Below, one piece after another: positions 27,677 through 36,936 of a DNA stretch of 64,000 bases (within the stretch, counting starts at the first letter, position 1; every line of letters begins with the position of its first letter). The DNA comes from Paraburkholderia phenoliruptrix (GTDB lineage: Bacteria > Pseudomonadota > Gammaproteobacteria > Burkholderiales > Burkholderiaceae): positions 62,001 to 126,000 of the forward strand of contig NZ_CADIKB010000010.1 in NCBI RefSeq assembly GCF_902859825.1. Direction: 5' to 3'. The notes beneath the pieces were generated by a model. It was given only the letters and a program-made list of their open reading frames with translations, did no database searches and had not been told where the DNA came from. The position numbers were made by a program, and so were the translations under genes.

Positions 27677-28972
27677 ATGAAAAGCACACTGAAGGGTCTC
27701 GGCGCGGCGCTGGGCATCGCGCTGCCTTTGCTGCTGCAGGCAACGGCGGCGGTCGCGGCGGCCGCTGCGGCCGATCCGGCGCTCGTGCAGCGCGGCGCCT
27801 ACCTCGCGAAAGCGGGCGACTGCGCGGCGTGTCACACGGCGCCTCAAGGAAAGCCGTTTGCGGGCGGCCTGCCGATGACCACGCCGATGGGTCGGATCTA
27901 CACGACCAACATCACGCCGGACGCGCAGACCGGCATCGGCAGCTACACGGAGGCGGACTTTGTGCGCGCCATGCGCGAAGGCGTCGCGAAAGACGGGCAC
28001 AACCTGTATCCGGCCATGCCCTATCCGTCGTATGCGAAGGTCAACGACGACGACATGAAAGCGCTCTACGCATTCTTCATGAGCGGCGTGGCGCCTGTCC
28101 AGCAGGCCAACCGGGGGTCCGACATCAAATGGCCGCTCAATATGCGCTGGCCGTTGAAGTTCTGGAACATGGTGTTCCTCGAGAAGGGCGTGTATCAGAA
28201 CAAGCCGGGCAAAGACGTCGCGTGGAACCGCGGCGCCTATCTCATCCAGGGGCTCGGCCACTGCGGCTCATGTCATACGCCGCGCGGCATTGCGTTTGAG
28301 GAGAAGGCACTCGACGAAAGCGGCAGTGCGTTTCTCACCGGCAGCCTGCTCGACGGCTGGTTCGCGACGAACCTGACCGGCGAGCATAACGTCGGCTTGG
28401 GACGCTGGAACGATCAGGACGTGCAGGCGTTCCTGAAGACGGGCGCAAATCGTCACGCGTCCGCGTTCGGCTCGATGACGAGCGTGATCAACAACAGCAC
28501 GCAGGCGCTCACCGATGCCGACATCGCGGCCATGACGACGTATCTGAAATCGCTGCCGCCGGCGGGCGGCAATGGCACGCCACCGTACAGCTACGATCCG
28601 CAGGCGACGAAGGTGTCGCTCAACCGTCCCGCGAACGATGCGGGCGCGCGCGTCTACACGGCGTATTGCATGCATTGCCATGGCGTCGACGGACGCGGCT
28701 TCGCGCCGATGCTCGCGCCGTTGGCCGGCAATCCGAACGTGCTGGAGAAGGACGCGTCGTCGCTCATCAACGTGACGCTGAACGGCACCGAGGACCTCGT
28801 GATCGGCGGCATTCCCGCGCCGTATCCGATGCCGAAGTACGCGCCGGTATTGAACGACCAGCAGATCGCCGATGTGCTGACCTTCGTGCGCGCCGGCTGG
28901 AACAACGGTGCGCCGGCGGTCACCGCAGCCGAGGTCACGAAGCTGCGCAAGTCGACCGAGGCGGCCCGCTAG
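27677..28972 (+). CDS. Triheme cytochrome c subunit
   Basis: The 431-residue exported protein has a Sec signal (about 1-31) and three haem-binding motifs: CAACH (about 50-54), CGSCH (about 197-201) and CMHCH (about 333-337). This layout matches the cytochrome subunit of membrane-bound alcohol, aldehyde and gluconate dehydrogenases. Here it is the electron acceptor for the molybdenum hydroxylase encoded 12 nt upstream. A strong terminator follows 28 nt after the stop, so it ends the operon. Confidence 0.93.
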   Translation: MKSTLKGLGAALGIALPLLLQATAAVAAAAAADPALVQRGAYLAKAGDCAACHTAPQGKPFAGGLPMTTPMGRIYTTNITPDAQTGIGSYTEADFVRAMREGVAKDGHNLYPAMPYPSYAKVNDDDMKALYAFFMSGVAPVQQANRGSDIKWPLNMRWPLKFWNMVFLEKGVYQNKPGKDVAWNRGAYLIQGLGHCGSCHTPRGIAFEEKALDESGSAFLTGSLLDGWFATNLTGEHNVGLGRWNDQDVQAFLKTGANRHASAFGSMTSVINNSTQALTDADIAAMTTYLKSLPPAGGNGTPPYSYDPQATKVSLNRPANDAGARVYTAYCMHCHGVDGRGFAPMLAPLAGNPNVLEKDASSLINVTLNGTEDLVIGGIPAPYPMPKYAPVLNDQQIADVLTFVRAGWNNGAPAVTAAEVTKLRKSTEAAR

Positions 28973-29000
28973 CAGTCGCTGACCGCGCCGCCACGCCGTA

Positions 29001-29038
29001 AAAAAGCGTCAACCGTCCTTAGGCGGTTGACGCTTTTT
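29001..29038. terminator. Bidirectional intrinsic terminator
   Basis: A 15-bp perfect inverted repeat (29001-29015 with 29024-29038) has an 8-nt loop. It begins with five As and ends with five Ts, so it yields a U-tract in either direction. It separates the plus-strand cytochrome operon from the minus-strand transporter operon that ends at 29084. Confidence 0.93.
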
Positions 29039-29083
29039 CATTCCGTGCGGCGCGAGCGCAGGTTCATGCCGACGTCGGTGTCG

Positions 29084-29740
29084 CTAACGATACTGGTCCA
29101 CCTTGTTGCGCTTTTCGAGCACGCGCGCATACCAGGTCAGCGGGAAGCACATCGCGAAGTAGATCATCGCGACCATGCCGTAGATCGGAAACGGGCGGAA
29201 CGCCGCGTTGGTGATCATGGTGCCGGTCTTGGTCAACTCCGTGAAGCCGATGATCGACGCGAGCGCCGTGCTCTTGACCACCTGCACGAGGAAGCCGACT
29301 GTCGGCGCGACGGCGATTTTCAGCGCCTGCGGCCAGACGATATAGCGCAACTGCTGACTGAACGTCATGCCGAGACTCGCGCCCGCCGCCCATTGACCGC
29401 GCGGCACCGCTTCCACGCAGCCGCGCCAGATGTCGACCAGATAGGCGCTCGTGTAGAGCGTCAGCGTGACCGTTGCGGCGACCCACGGCGACACGTCCAC
29501 GCCCACCAGCGGCAAACCGAAAAACGCCAGAAAGAGTTGCATCAGAAGCGGCGTGCCCTGAAACACTTCCACATACAGCACGACAATGCGGCGCAGCCAC
29601 GCGACGGGCGATACGCGCATGGCGAGCAGGAGCAGGCCCACCACGCCGCCGCCGACGAAGGCGATCAGCGACAGCAGCACCGTCCAGCGCGCGGCCAGCA
29701 GCAGATTGCGAGCGATGTCCCACAGGGTGAATTCGACCAT
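29084..29740 (-). CDS. Polar amino-acid ABC transporter permease (HisM/GlnP type)
   Basis: The 218-residue inner-membrane permease starts at ATG 29740, 2 nt after the stop codon of the paired permease gene, with GGAG in the preceding gene's end. It has about five transmembrane helices. The family motifs are VEVFQGTPLLMQLFLAFFGLP (about 57-77) and the EAA loop WAAGASLGMTFSQQLRYIVWPQA (about 117-139). With its partner and the binding protein it forms an amino-acid-type importer. No cognate ATPase gene follows. Confidence 0.92.
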   Translation of the reverse strand: MVEFTLWDIARNLLLAARWTVLLSLIAFVGGGVVGLLLLAMRVSPVAWLRRIVVLYVEVFQGTPLLMQLFLAFFGLPLVGVDVSPWVAATVTLTLYTSAYLVDIWRGCVEAVPRGQWAAGASLGMTFSQQLRYIVWPQALKIAVAPTVGFLVQVVKSTALASIIGFTELTKTGTMITNAAFRPFPIYGMVAMIYFAMCFPLTWYARVLEKRNKVDQYR

Positions 29741-29742
29741 GA

Positions 29743-30489
29743 TCAACGCTCCGTCGGCAGGGCGCGGGGGCCGCGCCACATGAGGCGGGTGCGCCAGCCG
29801 CGCGGCGCGCTGTCGCTGCCGCGTGCGGCGCGGCCCGCGAACAGGCCGCGTCCGAAGCGGTTGAGGATTTGCCGCAGCGCGATGGAGAGCAGCAGATACG
29901 TCGCGGTGATGATGACGTAACTCTCGAACGAGCGGAAGTTGCGCGACTGGATAAAGTTGGCCGCATACGTGAGATCCGGCACGGAGATTTGCGACACGAC
30001 CGCCGAGCCGAGCATCACGATCAGCACCTGGCTCAGAAGCGCGGGAAACACGTTGGCAAGCGCCTGCGGCAGCACGATGTAGCGAAACACCTGCCGCCCG
30101 TGCAGGCCGAGCGCCTGCGCAGCCTGAACCTGGCCGCGCGAAATCGAGTCGATGCCGGCGCGCACGATTTCGATCGCGTAGGCGCCGAGATTGACCGTCA
30201 TCGCCAGAATCGCGGCCTGTATTTCGTCGATATGAATGCCGAGGCTCGGCAGGCCGAAGAACACGAAAAAGAGCTGCACGATGAACGGCGTATTGCGGAT
30301 CAGTTCCACATAGCTCGCCACGACCCAGCGCGCCCACTTAGGGCCGGCCACCGCGACGCTCGCGCCGGCAATACCGACGAGACCGCCGAGCAGGGTCGAG
30401 ACGGCAGTGAGCGCCAGTGTGACGGCGACACCGCGCGCGAGCATGCCCGCATAGAGGCCGAAGCCGCTGAAATCGAACGCATAGGTCAT
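29743..30489 (-). CDS. Polar amino-acid ABC transporter permease (HisQ/GlnP type)
   Basis: The 248-residue permease has about five helices and the typical VELIRNTPFIVQLFFVFFGLP block (about 61-81). The EAA loop is QAAQALGLHGRQVFRYIVLPQALANVFP (about 125-152). Residues beyond about 215 are a basic, Arg-rich cytoplasmic tail (GRAARGSDSAPRGWRTR) that is longer than usual. It lies between the binding-protein gene and its partner permease. Confidence 0.92.
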   Translation of the reverse strand: MTYAFDFSGFGLYAGMLARGVAVTLALTAVSTLLGGLVGIAGASVAVAGPKWARWVVASYVELIRNTPFIVQLFFVFFGLPSLGIHIDEIQAAILAMTVNLGAYAIEIVRAGIDSISRGQVQAAQALGLHGRQVFRYIVLPQALANVFPALLSQVLIVMLGSAVVSQISVPDLTYAANFIQSRNFRSFESYVIITATYLLLSIALRQILNRFGRGLFAGRAARGSDSAPRGWRTRLMWRGPRALPTER

Positions 30490-30530
30490 GACGTGGCGCT
30501 CATCGTGAGTTCAAACTCCGTACTGAAAAT

Positions 30531-31352
30531 TCAGAGATCGGCCGGCAGCGGCGCGCGCAGCCATTTCTGCGAGATCGCGTTCATGGTGCCGTCGCTGCGT
30601 GCGCGGGCGATGGTTTCGTCGATTTTCTGCTTCAGACGCGGCTCGTTCTTGTTCAAACCGACGTGATCCGGCGAGCTGAAGAGCGAAAACTTCTGCTCGG
30701 GATCGTTTGCGGGATGACGCGCGAGAATCGTGGCGCCGACGTCGTTGCCGACTACCATCAACTGTACCTGACCAGAAATAAATGCCGAAATTGCGCCGTT
30801 CGGATCGTCGAAACGTTTGATGTTGGCGGTGGGCGGCGCGATTTTGCTCACGCTCAGGTCTTCCAGCGTGCCGCGCGCGACCGAAATCGACTTGCCGGCG
30901 AGGTCGGCGGCGTTTTTCACGGTGAGCGCTTTCGGGCCGAATACGGCGAGGTAGTAGGGCGCGTAGGGCTGCGAGAAGTCGATCACCTTCTCCCGTTCCG
31001 GCGTCTGGCCGACCGACAACAGCATGTCCGCCTTGTGATCAGCGAGGTAGGCCATGCGATTGTCGCCCGTCACCTGCACGAGTTCGACCTTCGCGTTGAG
31101 CGCCTTGCCGATCAGGTTGGCGACATCGATGTCATAGCCCATCGGCTTCATGTCCGGACCGATGGAGCCGAACGGCGGATAGTCCATGAACACGCCGATG
31201 CGCACCGTGCCGGTTTTGGCGATGTTATCCAGCGCGTCGGCATGGGCGGCGGGCGAGAACGCGGTAAGCGCGCCGGCGGCGGTGAAGGCTAGCGCCGCGG
31301 CCAGTGTGGCGAACGCGCGGCGAGCGGTCGATTGAACGGGCTTCTTGTTCAT
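30531..31352 (-). CDS. Amino-acid-type periplasmic substrate-binding protein
   Basis: The 273-residue protein starts at ATG 31352 and has a signal peptide (about 1-38, cleavage after AHA). A type-3 solute-binding domain follows. Ligand-site motifs include GYDIDVANLIGKAL (about 76-89) and LSVGQTPEREKVIDFSQPY (about 112-130), with Arg-Glu in TPEREK typical of amino-acid-binding proteins. It feeds the two HisM/HisQ-type permeases encoded downstream. Co-location with a PotABCD-like system suggests a joint role in polyamine or amino-acid uptake. Confidence 0.9.
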   Translation of the reverse strand: MNKKPVQSTARRAFATLAAALAFTAAGALTAFSPAAHADALDNIAKTGTVRIGVFMDYPPFGSIGPDMKPMGYDIDVANLIGKALNAKVELVQVTGDNRMAYLADHKADMLLSVGQTPEREKVIDFSQPYAPYYLAVFGPKALTVKNAADLAGKSISVARGTLEDLSVSKIAPPTANIKRFDDPNGAISAFISGQVQLMVVGNDVGATILARHPANDPEQKFSLFSSPDHVGLNKNEPRLKQKIDETIARARSDGTMNAISQKWLRAPLPADL

Positions 31353-31411
31353 GGTGGGTCCTCTGTCGAAAGTGTTGAAACGTGTGGTGTTGGCGTTGGA
31401 ATGAGTGGGCG

Positions 31412-32485
31412 TCATTGCAGTGTGCGCGCGGCGATCAGCTTGCACGCGTGCGGCGGCAATTCCGCGAAAACCGGCATGCCGAGCGTGAGGCCCGGCGTTT
31501 CGCGCGGCGTGGTCGCGGCCGTCAGCGTAAAGCCCTCGCAGTCGATCGTCGCTTCCAGCGAGGCGCCCACGTCGCGGATGAATGTCACCATGCCGGCCAC
31601 GCGGTTCGGACCGGCCGCGTCGGAGGCCGCTTTGACGCAGACGTCCTCCGGGCGGATCAGCAGACGGATGTCGCCCGGCGATGGTGGCACGCGCGCCGCC
31701 TGCGAGACTGCAATGCGCGCTCCGCCCGGCAGGCTCACGGCGCCCGCGCCGTCGTAAGTGACCGGCAGGATATTGCCGAGCCCGATGAAGTCGGCGACGA
31801 ACTCGCTCACCGGATCGCGATAGATGTCGAGCGGCCTGCCGACTTGCGCGATGCGGCCTTTTTCCATCACGACGATTTCATCGGCCATTGTCATCGCCTC
31901 GCGCTGGTCGTGCGTGACCATGATCGTCGTGATGCCGAGCCGCTGTTGCAGCAGGCGGATTTCCACCTGCATCGCCTCGCGCAGCTTGGCGTCGAGCGCC
32001 GAGAGCGGTTCGTCGAGCAGCAGCAATCTGGGTTGCGACGCAATCGCGCGCGCAATCGCCACGCGTTGCCGCTGGCCGCCGGAAAGCTGCGTGACCGGGC
32101 GGCTCGCCATATGCGGCAACTGGATCATCTCAAGCAGTTCGGCGATGCGGCGCGCCTGTTCCCGCTGCGGCGTCTTGCGCAACTTCAGCGGATACGCGAC
32201 GTTTTGCGCGACTGTCATATGCGGAAACAGCGCGAGCGACTGGAACACCATGCCGAAGTCGCGCCGATTGGCCGGCACGCGCGTGATGTCGCGGCCCGCG
32301 AACTCGATGCGCCCGGACGTGGGCGTCTCGAGGCCGGCGATCATCCGCAGCAAGGTGGTCTTGCCGCAGCCGGACGGGCCGAGAAAGCACACGAGTTTGC
32401 CGTCGGGCACGCTCAGATCGACGCTGTCGACGGCATGCGCCGCGCCGAAGCGCCGCGTCACGGCGTGCAAGGTCAAATGGGTCAT
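31412..32485 (-). CDS. ABC transporter ATPase, spermidine/putrescine (PotA) type
   Basis: The 357-residue ATPase starts at ATG 32485, preceded by AGGAG. It contains Walker A GPSGCGKTT (about 34-42), the signature LSGGQRQRVAIARA (about 129-142), Walker B LLLLDEP (about 151-157) and H-loop VTHD (about 186). A C-terminal TOBE domain follows (about 275-350). It is the only ATPase in the seven-gene minus-strand transporter block. It clearly matches the PotB/PotC-type permeases encoded upstream. Whether it also energises the downstream amino-acid permeases is open. Confidence 0.93.
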   Translation of the reverse strand: MTHLTLHAVTRRFGAAHAVDSVDLSVPDGKLVCFLGPSGCGKTTLLRMIAGLETPTSGRIEFAGRDITRVPANRRDFGMVFQSLALFPHMTVAQNVAYPLKLRKTPQREQARRIAELLEMIQLPHMASRPVTQLSGGQRQRVAIARAIASQPRLLLLDEPLSALDAKLREAMQVEIRLLQQRLGITTIMVTHDQREAMTMADEIVVMEKGRIAQVGRPLDIYRDPVSEFVADFIGLGNILPVTYDGAGAVSLPGGARIAVSQAARVPPSPGDIRLLIRPEDVCVKAASDAAGPNRVAGMVTFIRDVGASLEATIDCEGFTLTAATTPRETPGLTLGMPVFAELPPHACKLIAARTLQ

Positions 32486-32522
32486 GAGAGGCTCCTGCGG
32501 AAAGCTTCGGTTGGCGCGGCGG

Positions 32523-33422
32523 TCAAAGGGCGACACCTTCGTCGCCGATCAGCTTTTCGAGCAGCCAGATCAGCGCGAAATCGATCGCGACGATAAACAC
32601 CGCAAAGCAGAACACGGTCGGATCGAGCGACGACACCGTGCGGCTGTAGAGCCAGACCGGCAACGTCATCGTGTCGATGCTGTAGAGGAAGAACGTCACC
32701 GTGAATTCGTTGAACGACACGATGAACGCGAACAGCATGCCGGCGAGAATGCCCGGCCGCATGAGCGGCAGAATCACGTCGACGAGCGCGCGGCTGGGAC
32801 TCGCGCCCATCACGCAGGCCGCCTCCTCGAACTCCGGGCCGATCGACGCGACCGACGCCGCGCAGTTCTTTACTGTGAAGGGCAGCGCCAGGATCACATG
32901 CGCGATGACGAGGCGGAACACGCCCAGATCGACGGGCAGCACGTTGAACACGAGCAGCAGCGACAGGCCGAGCATCACGAGCGGATAGACGAGCGGCAAG
33001 GCGACCAGTTGCTCGACCGCGGGCTTGCCGCGAAAACGGTAGCGGCTGAGCGCGTAGGCCGCGGGCACGGAGACGAGCGTCGCGATCAGCATGGTCGAAA
33101 GCGCGACGACGACGCTCGTGGAGAGTGCGGCGCCCATCGAAAGCGACTGCGTGGCATCCGGCGAGACGAAGCTTTGCCATGCCGCGCGATACCAGTGCAG
33201 GCTGTACGCGTGCGGCGGAAATTCCAGTGTGTCGGCCGCGCTGAACGACATCACGATCGTCGTGAGAATCGGCAGCGCGGCGAGCAACAGCACGATCCCG
33301 GCGACGAGCGCGGTGAGCTTGCCGAGCTGCCCGGGCATGACGTGCGGCAGACGCGCGGGGCGCGGCGAGCCGGGGGAGCGCGGCGCGGGCTCGAGGCGCG
33401 CGGTGTGAAGCGGCGTGCTCAT
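32523..33422 (-). CDS. ABC transporter permease, PotC type
   Basis: The 299-residue inner-membrane permease has about six helices. The EAA loop is FEEAACVMGASPSRALVDVILPLMRPG (about 205-231). An N-terminal cytoplasmic stretch of about 32 residues, rich in Arg and Pro, precedes the first helix. The ATG overlaps the stop of the preceding permease gene (ATGA), giving translational coupling. It pairs with the PotB-type permease to import a polyamine-like or related small organic cation. Confidence 0.92.
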   Translation of the reverse strand: MSTPLHTARLEPAPRSPGSPRPARLPHVMPGQLGKLTALVAGIVLLLAALPILTTIVMSFSAADTLEFPPHAYSLHWYRAAWQSFVSPDATQSLSMGAALSTSVVVALSTMLIATLVSVPAAYALSRYRFRGKPAVEQLVALPLVYPLVMLGLSLLLVFNVLPVDLGVFRLVIAHVILALPFTVKNCAASVASIGPEFEEAACVMGASPSRALVDVILPLMRPGILAGMLFAFIVSFNEFTVTFFLYSIDTMTLPVWLYSRTVSSLDPTVFCFAVFIVAIDFALIWLLEKLIGDEGVAL

Positions 33423-34390
33423 GCGTGGGGCTCCTCGGCAAGACGCTGGGTGCGGCGCACGAGTCGTTGCGAAAGCGCCATCACGGTGAGCGTCGCGATC
33501 ATCAGCACGACGCCGGAGGCCGACGCCGCCGGCCAGTTCAGCAAAGGCGCGACCTGATCGTGGACCAGCACGGCGAGCATCGGCACGCGGCGTCCGCCGA
33601 GCAGCAGCGGGACGGCGAACGCGCTCGCGTTGTAGGCGAACACGAGCAGCGCGCCGGACACGAGACCCGGCAGCGCGAGCGGCAGCAGGATATGACGCAA
33701 CGTCTGCCAGCGCGTCGCGCCGAGCGTCGCGGCGGCTTCTTCATACGACGTCGAGACGGCGCGCATCGCGCTTGCGAGCGGCAGCACCGCGAGCGGAAAT
33801 GCGGTCTGGATCAGCCCAAGCAGCACGCCGTTTTCGCGATACAGCCACATCAACGGACGATGCAGCAGGCCGCTCGCGAAGAGCGCGTGATTGAGCAGGC
33901 CAGCCGGTCCAAGGATGATCAGCCAGCCATAGCCTTGCAGCAGCAGATTGACGAGGAGCGGCAGCAACACGCCCGCGAGCAGGAGCCGCCGCGCAAGACG
34001 CGAGCGCGTGCGCGCCATGGCGAGCGCGACCGGAATGGCCAGCACCAGCGCGCAGAGCATGCTCTGGAAGGCGAGCTTCAGCGTGAGCCAGAGCGACTTC
34101 ATGAAGTAGCCGTCGAGCAGGTCGGCGTAGTTGTGCAGCGTGAAGCCGTGCCATTCGCTGCCTTGCGTGCCGAAGCTCATGCGCAGCACGACCAGCGCCG
34201 CCGCGCCGAGCACCGCGAGAAACAGCAGGATCGGCGCCAGCAGCAGCCAGGGACGCAGCGTCTGCGCAAGGCTCGCAGCGGGGACGTCGGCGGCAGCCTC
34301 GGAGCGCGGGTGCGGCGCGGGGTCCGTGGCCCGGTCCGCGGCCGGGCCCGCCGAGGCCCGCCGCGAAAAGCGCGCGAGCATCGTGGTCAT
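33419..34390 (-). CDS. ABC transporter permease, PotB type
   Basis: The 323-residue permease starts at ATG 34390 (MTTMLARFSRR). This start is chosen because it overlaps the binding-protein stop as ATGA, and the upstream extension would run back into that gene. It has about six helices. The EAA loop YEEAAATLGATRWQTLRHILLPLALPG (about 219-245) is typical. The first 60 residues are Ala/Pro/Arg-rich and cytoplasmic. Its own stop overlaps the PotC-type start, so four genes are tightly coupled. Confidence 0.92.
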   Translation of the reverse strand: MTTMLARFSRRASAGPAADRATDPAPHPRSEAAADVPAASLAQTLRPWLLLAPILLFLAVLGAAALVVLRMSFGTQGSEWHGFTLHNYADLLDGYFMKSLWLTLKLAFQSMLCALVLAIPVALAMARTRSRLARRLLLAGVLLPLLVNLLLQGYGWLIILGPAGLLNHALFASGLLHRPLMWLYRENGVLLGLIQTAFPLAVLPLASAMRAVSTSYEEAAATLGATRWQTLRHILLPLALPGLVSGALLVFAYNASAFAVPLLLGGRRVPMLAVLVHDQVAPLLNWPAASASGVVLMIATLTVMALSQRLVRRTQRLAEEPHA

Positions 34391-35481
34391 GCCGAGAAGA
34401 TTTCGGTGTAGCGCTTGATCCACGCCGGCTGCACTGCGGCGAGCGCCTTGTCGTCATGCAGCACGGCTTTTTCCGCGATCTGCTGCGGGCTCGGCACGAA
34501 TGCACGGCTTTCGGCCGGGATCATTGCTTTCGAGTTGACCGGGCCGTTGAGCACGTCGGCGGCCATGCGGCCCTGCACGCCGGCATCGAGGGAATGGTTG
34601 ATGAACGCGTGAATCAGATCGAGGTCGCCGGGATGCGACTTCGGAATCACCGTGAACATCAGCTGGGTGGCGAAGCCTTCTTTCATGCCGTAGGTCACGG
34701 CCATCTTGTACTCGGGCTTGCGGATCTGCGCGGGGAAAAATGCCGGCGAGTAGATGCCGCCGATGTCGAGCGAGCCAGTACGGAAGAGGTCGGCCACCTG
34801 GTTCGGATTTTCGCCGAGCGTCATGACGTGCTCTTTCAGCTGCATCAACTTTTTGAAGCCCGGCTCGATGTTCTGCTGCGAGCCGCCGTTCATCTTTGCG
34901 GCGATGATCGCGAGATCGACGGCTTCGGCCCATTCGGGCGGCGGCAGGAACACGCGGCCGGAATATTTCGGATCCCACAGCGCTTCGTAGGAGGCGGGCG
35001 CGCTCTTGACCGTCGACGTGTTGTAGACGAGGCCGTCCGACCACAGCAGATAGCCGATGCCGAAGCCGTTCGCGCCCGTGCGGTACTGCGGCGCGACTTC
35101 CTTCAGGTTCGGCAGCTTGTCGAGGTCCGGTTTCAGCAGCAGGCCGGCGTCGCCGAGGCCGGCTGCGCCGACGCCCGCGAGCGTGATGACATCGTAGGTA
35201 GGACGATCGCCCGCGGCCTTGACTTTCGCGACCATGCCGGACGTGCCGTCGGCGCGATCCGCGATCACTTTGGCGCCGGTCTTCGCGGTAAAGGTGACGG
35301 CGATGTTGCGCAAGGCCGCGGCGCCGGTGTCGTCGGACCATGTCAGAAGACGCAAGGTCTTGCCGCTGAAATTCTGCTGCTGCGCGCGTAGATTGACGAA
35401 CGGCATGGGCAACGTGGAAGCGGCGAGCGCGGCGCCGATCGTCTTGATGGCTTGCCTTCTGCCCCGTTTGATTGCTTGCAT
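34387..35481 (-). CDS. Polyamine-type periplasmic binding protein (PotD-like)
   Basis: The 364-residue extracellular solute-binding protein family 1 member has an N-terminal signal (about 1-32). Two consecutive arginines (GRRQAIK) make a twin-arginine route possible. Binding-lobe motifs include LTWSDDTG (about 45), LWSDGLVYNTSTV (about 146) and GEWAEA-like PPPEWAEAVDLA (about 177-188). It is the first gene of the transporter operon and divergent from a GcvA-type LysR gene. Spermidine, putrescine or a related compound is the likely ligand, by family only. Confidence 0.9.
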   Translation of the reverse strand: MQAIKRGRRQAIKTIGAALAASTLPMPFVNLRAQQQNFSGKTLRLLTWSDDTGAAALRNIAVTFTAKTGAKVIADRADGTSGMVAKVKAAGDRPTYDVITLAGVGAAGLGDAGLLLKPDLDKLPNLKEVAPQYRTGANGFGIGYLLWSDGLVYNTSTVKSAPASYEALWDPKYSGRVFLPPPEWAEAVDLAIIAAKMNGGSQQNIEPGFKKLMQLKEHVMTLGENPNQVADLFRTGSLDIGGIYSPAFFPAQIRKPEYKMAVTYGMKEGFATQLMFTVIPKSHPGDLDLIHAFINHSLDAGVQGRMAADVLNGPVNSKAMIPAESRAFVPSPQQIAEKAVLHDDKALAAVQPAWIKRYTEIFSA

Positions 35482-35985
35482 GGCGGTCTCCCGTGTTGAA
35501 CGCCTGTTGCCGGTTGATGAGCGCGCGACGGCCCCGGCGCATTCCAGTGAGACGCTGAGGGAATGCGGACGATGCGGGTCATGCGTCGCGTGTGATGCAC
35601 TCTAGGTTTGCCAAAATCCCTCAACAAACGAAATATGCGCATGGGCGGCATGACGTAAGCTCATGCGTGGGCCGCCGGGCGATGCTGTCCGGCCGCGCGT
35701 GCAAGCGCCGAGAAGGCCGCTCTGCTGGCGCATTCGGGTTAACGTCCATATTCTGGGCGGCGGCGGCTTCGCGCCGGAGGTATGAGTAAAGCTCGGTTCC
35801 GGTGCACCTTGCGAAGACTGTGCCCCGAGCTGGTGCGTTTTGGGCGCCCGCGGCGAATGGTGGCGTGGATTGCATGAGCCGCGCGCATGCGGCGAGGGTT
35901 CGCCGCGACTGGCTCGGCCGTGTGCGGATCGCGTATCCTGTAGGCAGACTGGCGCTGCTGGCGAAAGGCGCTGGTCAGCCGCTCC
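35482..35985. other. 504-nt divergent intergenic region
   Basis: It separates the PotD-like gene (minus) from the LysR gene (plus) and should hold both promoters and the LysR operator. I could not single out a convincing T-N11-A box. The short frames here are not protein-like. Confidence 0.4.
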
Positions 35986-36906
35986 ATGAATTTTTCTTAT
36001 ATGGACACTTCAATGCGACGTCTTCCGCCGCTCAACGCTTTGCAGATTTTCGAAACGGTCGCGCGCCATCGCAGCTTCACGCGCGCCGCCGACCATCTGT
36101 GCCTCACGCAAGGCGCGGTGAGCCGGCAGATCATCGCGCTTGAGGATTACTACAAGTTCCCGCTTTTCAAGCGGCACGCGAAAGGGCTCACGCTGACCGC
36201 TGAGGGCGAGATGCTGCTGCCCGCGGTGAAGGAAAGCTTCGCGCGCATCGAGGAAATTTCGCTACGGCTCACGCGGCAGCGCACGGACCTCGCGTTGAAG
36301 GTGCCGACCTGCGTGATGCGGTGGATGCTGCCAAAGATCATGCGCTTTCAGACCGAGTATCCGGAGCTGCATGTGCAGATCACCACGACATGGCAGCACG
36401 ACGTCGATTTCCAGCTCGAACCGTTCGACGCGGCCATCATTTACGGCTCGTCGCCGGGCGCGGACGTGCGGTCGGTGCCGCTCTTCGAGGAGCGTCTCAC
36501 GCCGGTGTGCGCGCCCGATCTGTTGAAGGACAAGCCGCTCGCCGGGCTTGGCGATCTCGCGCGTCATACGCTGCTGCATCCGACGCGCGATCATCGCGAC
36601 TGGAAAATGTGGCTCGCGAAGGTGGCCGAATCAGACCCGGCCCATGCGCGCGCGATCGACGCCGAACACGGCCCGAGCTTCGACACGCTCGACATGGCGA
36701 CCAACGCGGCGCTGCAGGGCTTCGGCGTGGCCATCAGCGATCTCGCCTTGATCGACGAAGACGTGGCCGCGCGGCGTCTGGTGCGGCCTTTCGATACGGT
36801 GCTGAAGACCGGCTGGCGCTACTATTTCGTCTATCCGGACTCGGTGGCCCATCAGCAGAAACTCAACCTGTTTCGCGACTGGATCGCCGCGCATTGGGAA
36901 GAGTAG
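35986..36906 (+). CDS. LysR-family regulator, GcvA type
   Basis: The protein is up to 306 residues. An N-terminal winged helix (RRLPPLNALQIFETVARHRSF, FTRAADHLCLTQGAVSRQI, about 10-60) shows the GcvA/AmpR subgroup pattern. The effector domain spans about 95-300. Starts at 35986, 36001 and 36013 are all in frame; the last gives the usual GcvA N-terminus, and no ribosome-binding site decides. Its divergent position makes it the probable regulator of the seven-gene transporter operon. It is convergent with the cation antiporter. Confidence 0.88.
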   Translation: MNFSYMDTSMRRLPPLNALQIFETVARHRSFTRAADHLCLTQGAVSRQIIALEDYYKFPLFKRHAKGLTLTAEGEMLLPAVKESFARIEEISLRLTRQRTDLALKVPTCVMRWMLPKIMRFQTEYPELHVQITTTWQHDVDFQLEPFDAAIIYGSSPGADVRSVPLFEERLTPVCAPDLLKDKPLAGLGDLARHTLLHPTRDHRDWKMWLAKVAESDPAHARAIDAEHGPSFDTLDMATNAALQGFGVAISDLALIDEDVAARRLVRPFDTVLKTGWRYYFVYPDSVAHQQKLNLFRDWIAAHWEE

Positions 36907-36936
36907 GCGCGCAAAGCGCGCGACGCGTGCGATCCG

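Noticed and set aside
25385..28261. A 958-codon minus-strand frame across the molybdenum hydroxylase genes
   Set aside because: It runs opposite to well-supported Fe-S, molybdenum and cytochrome subunits and is Arg/His/Asp-rich noise caused by high GC.
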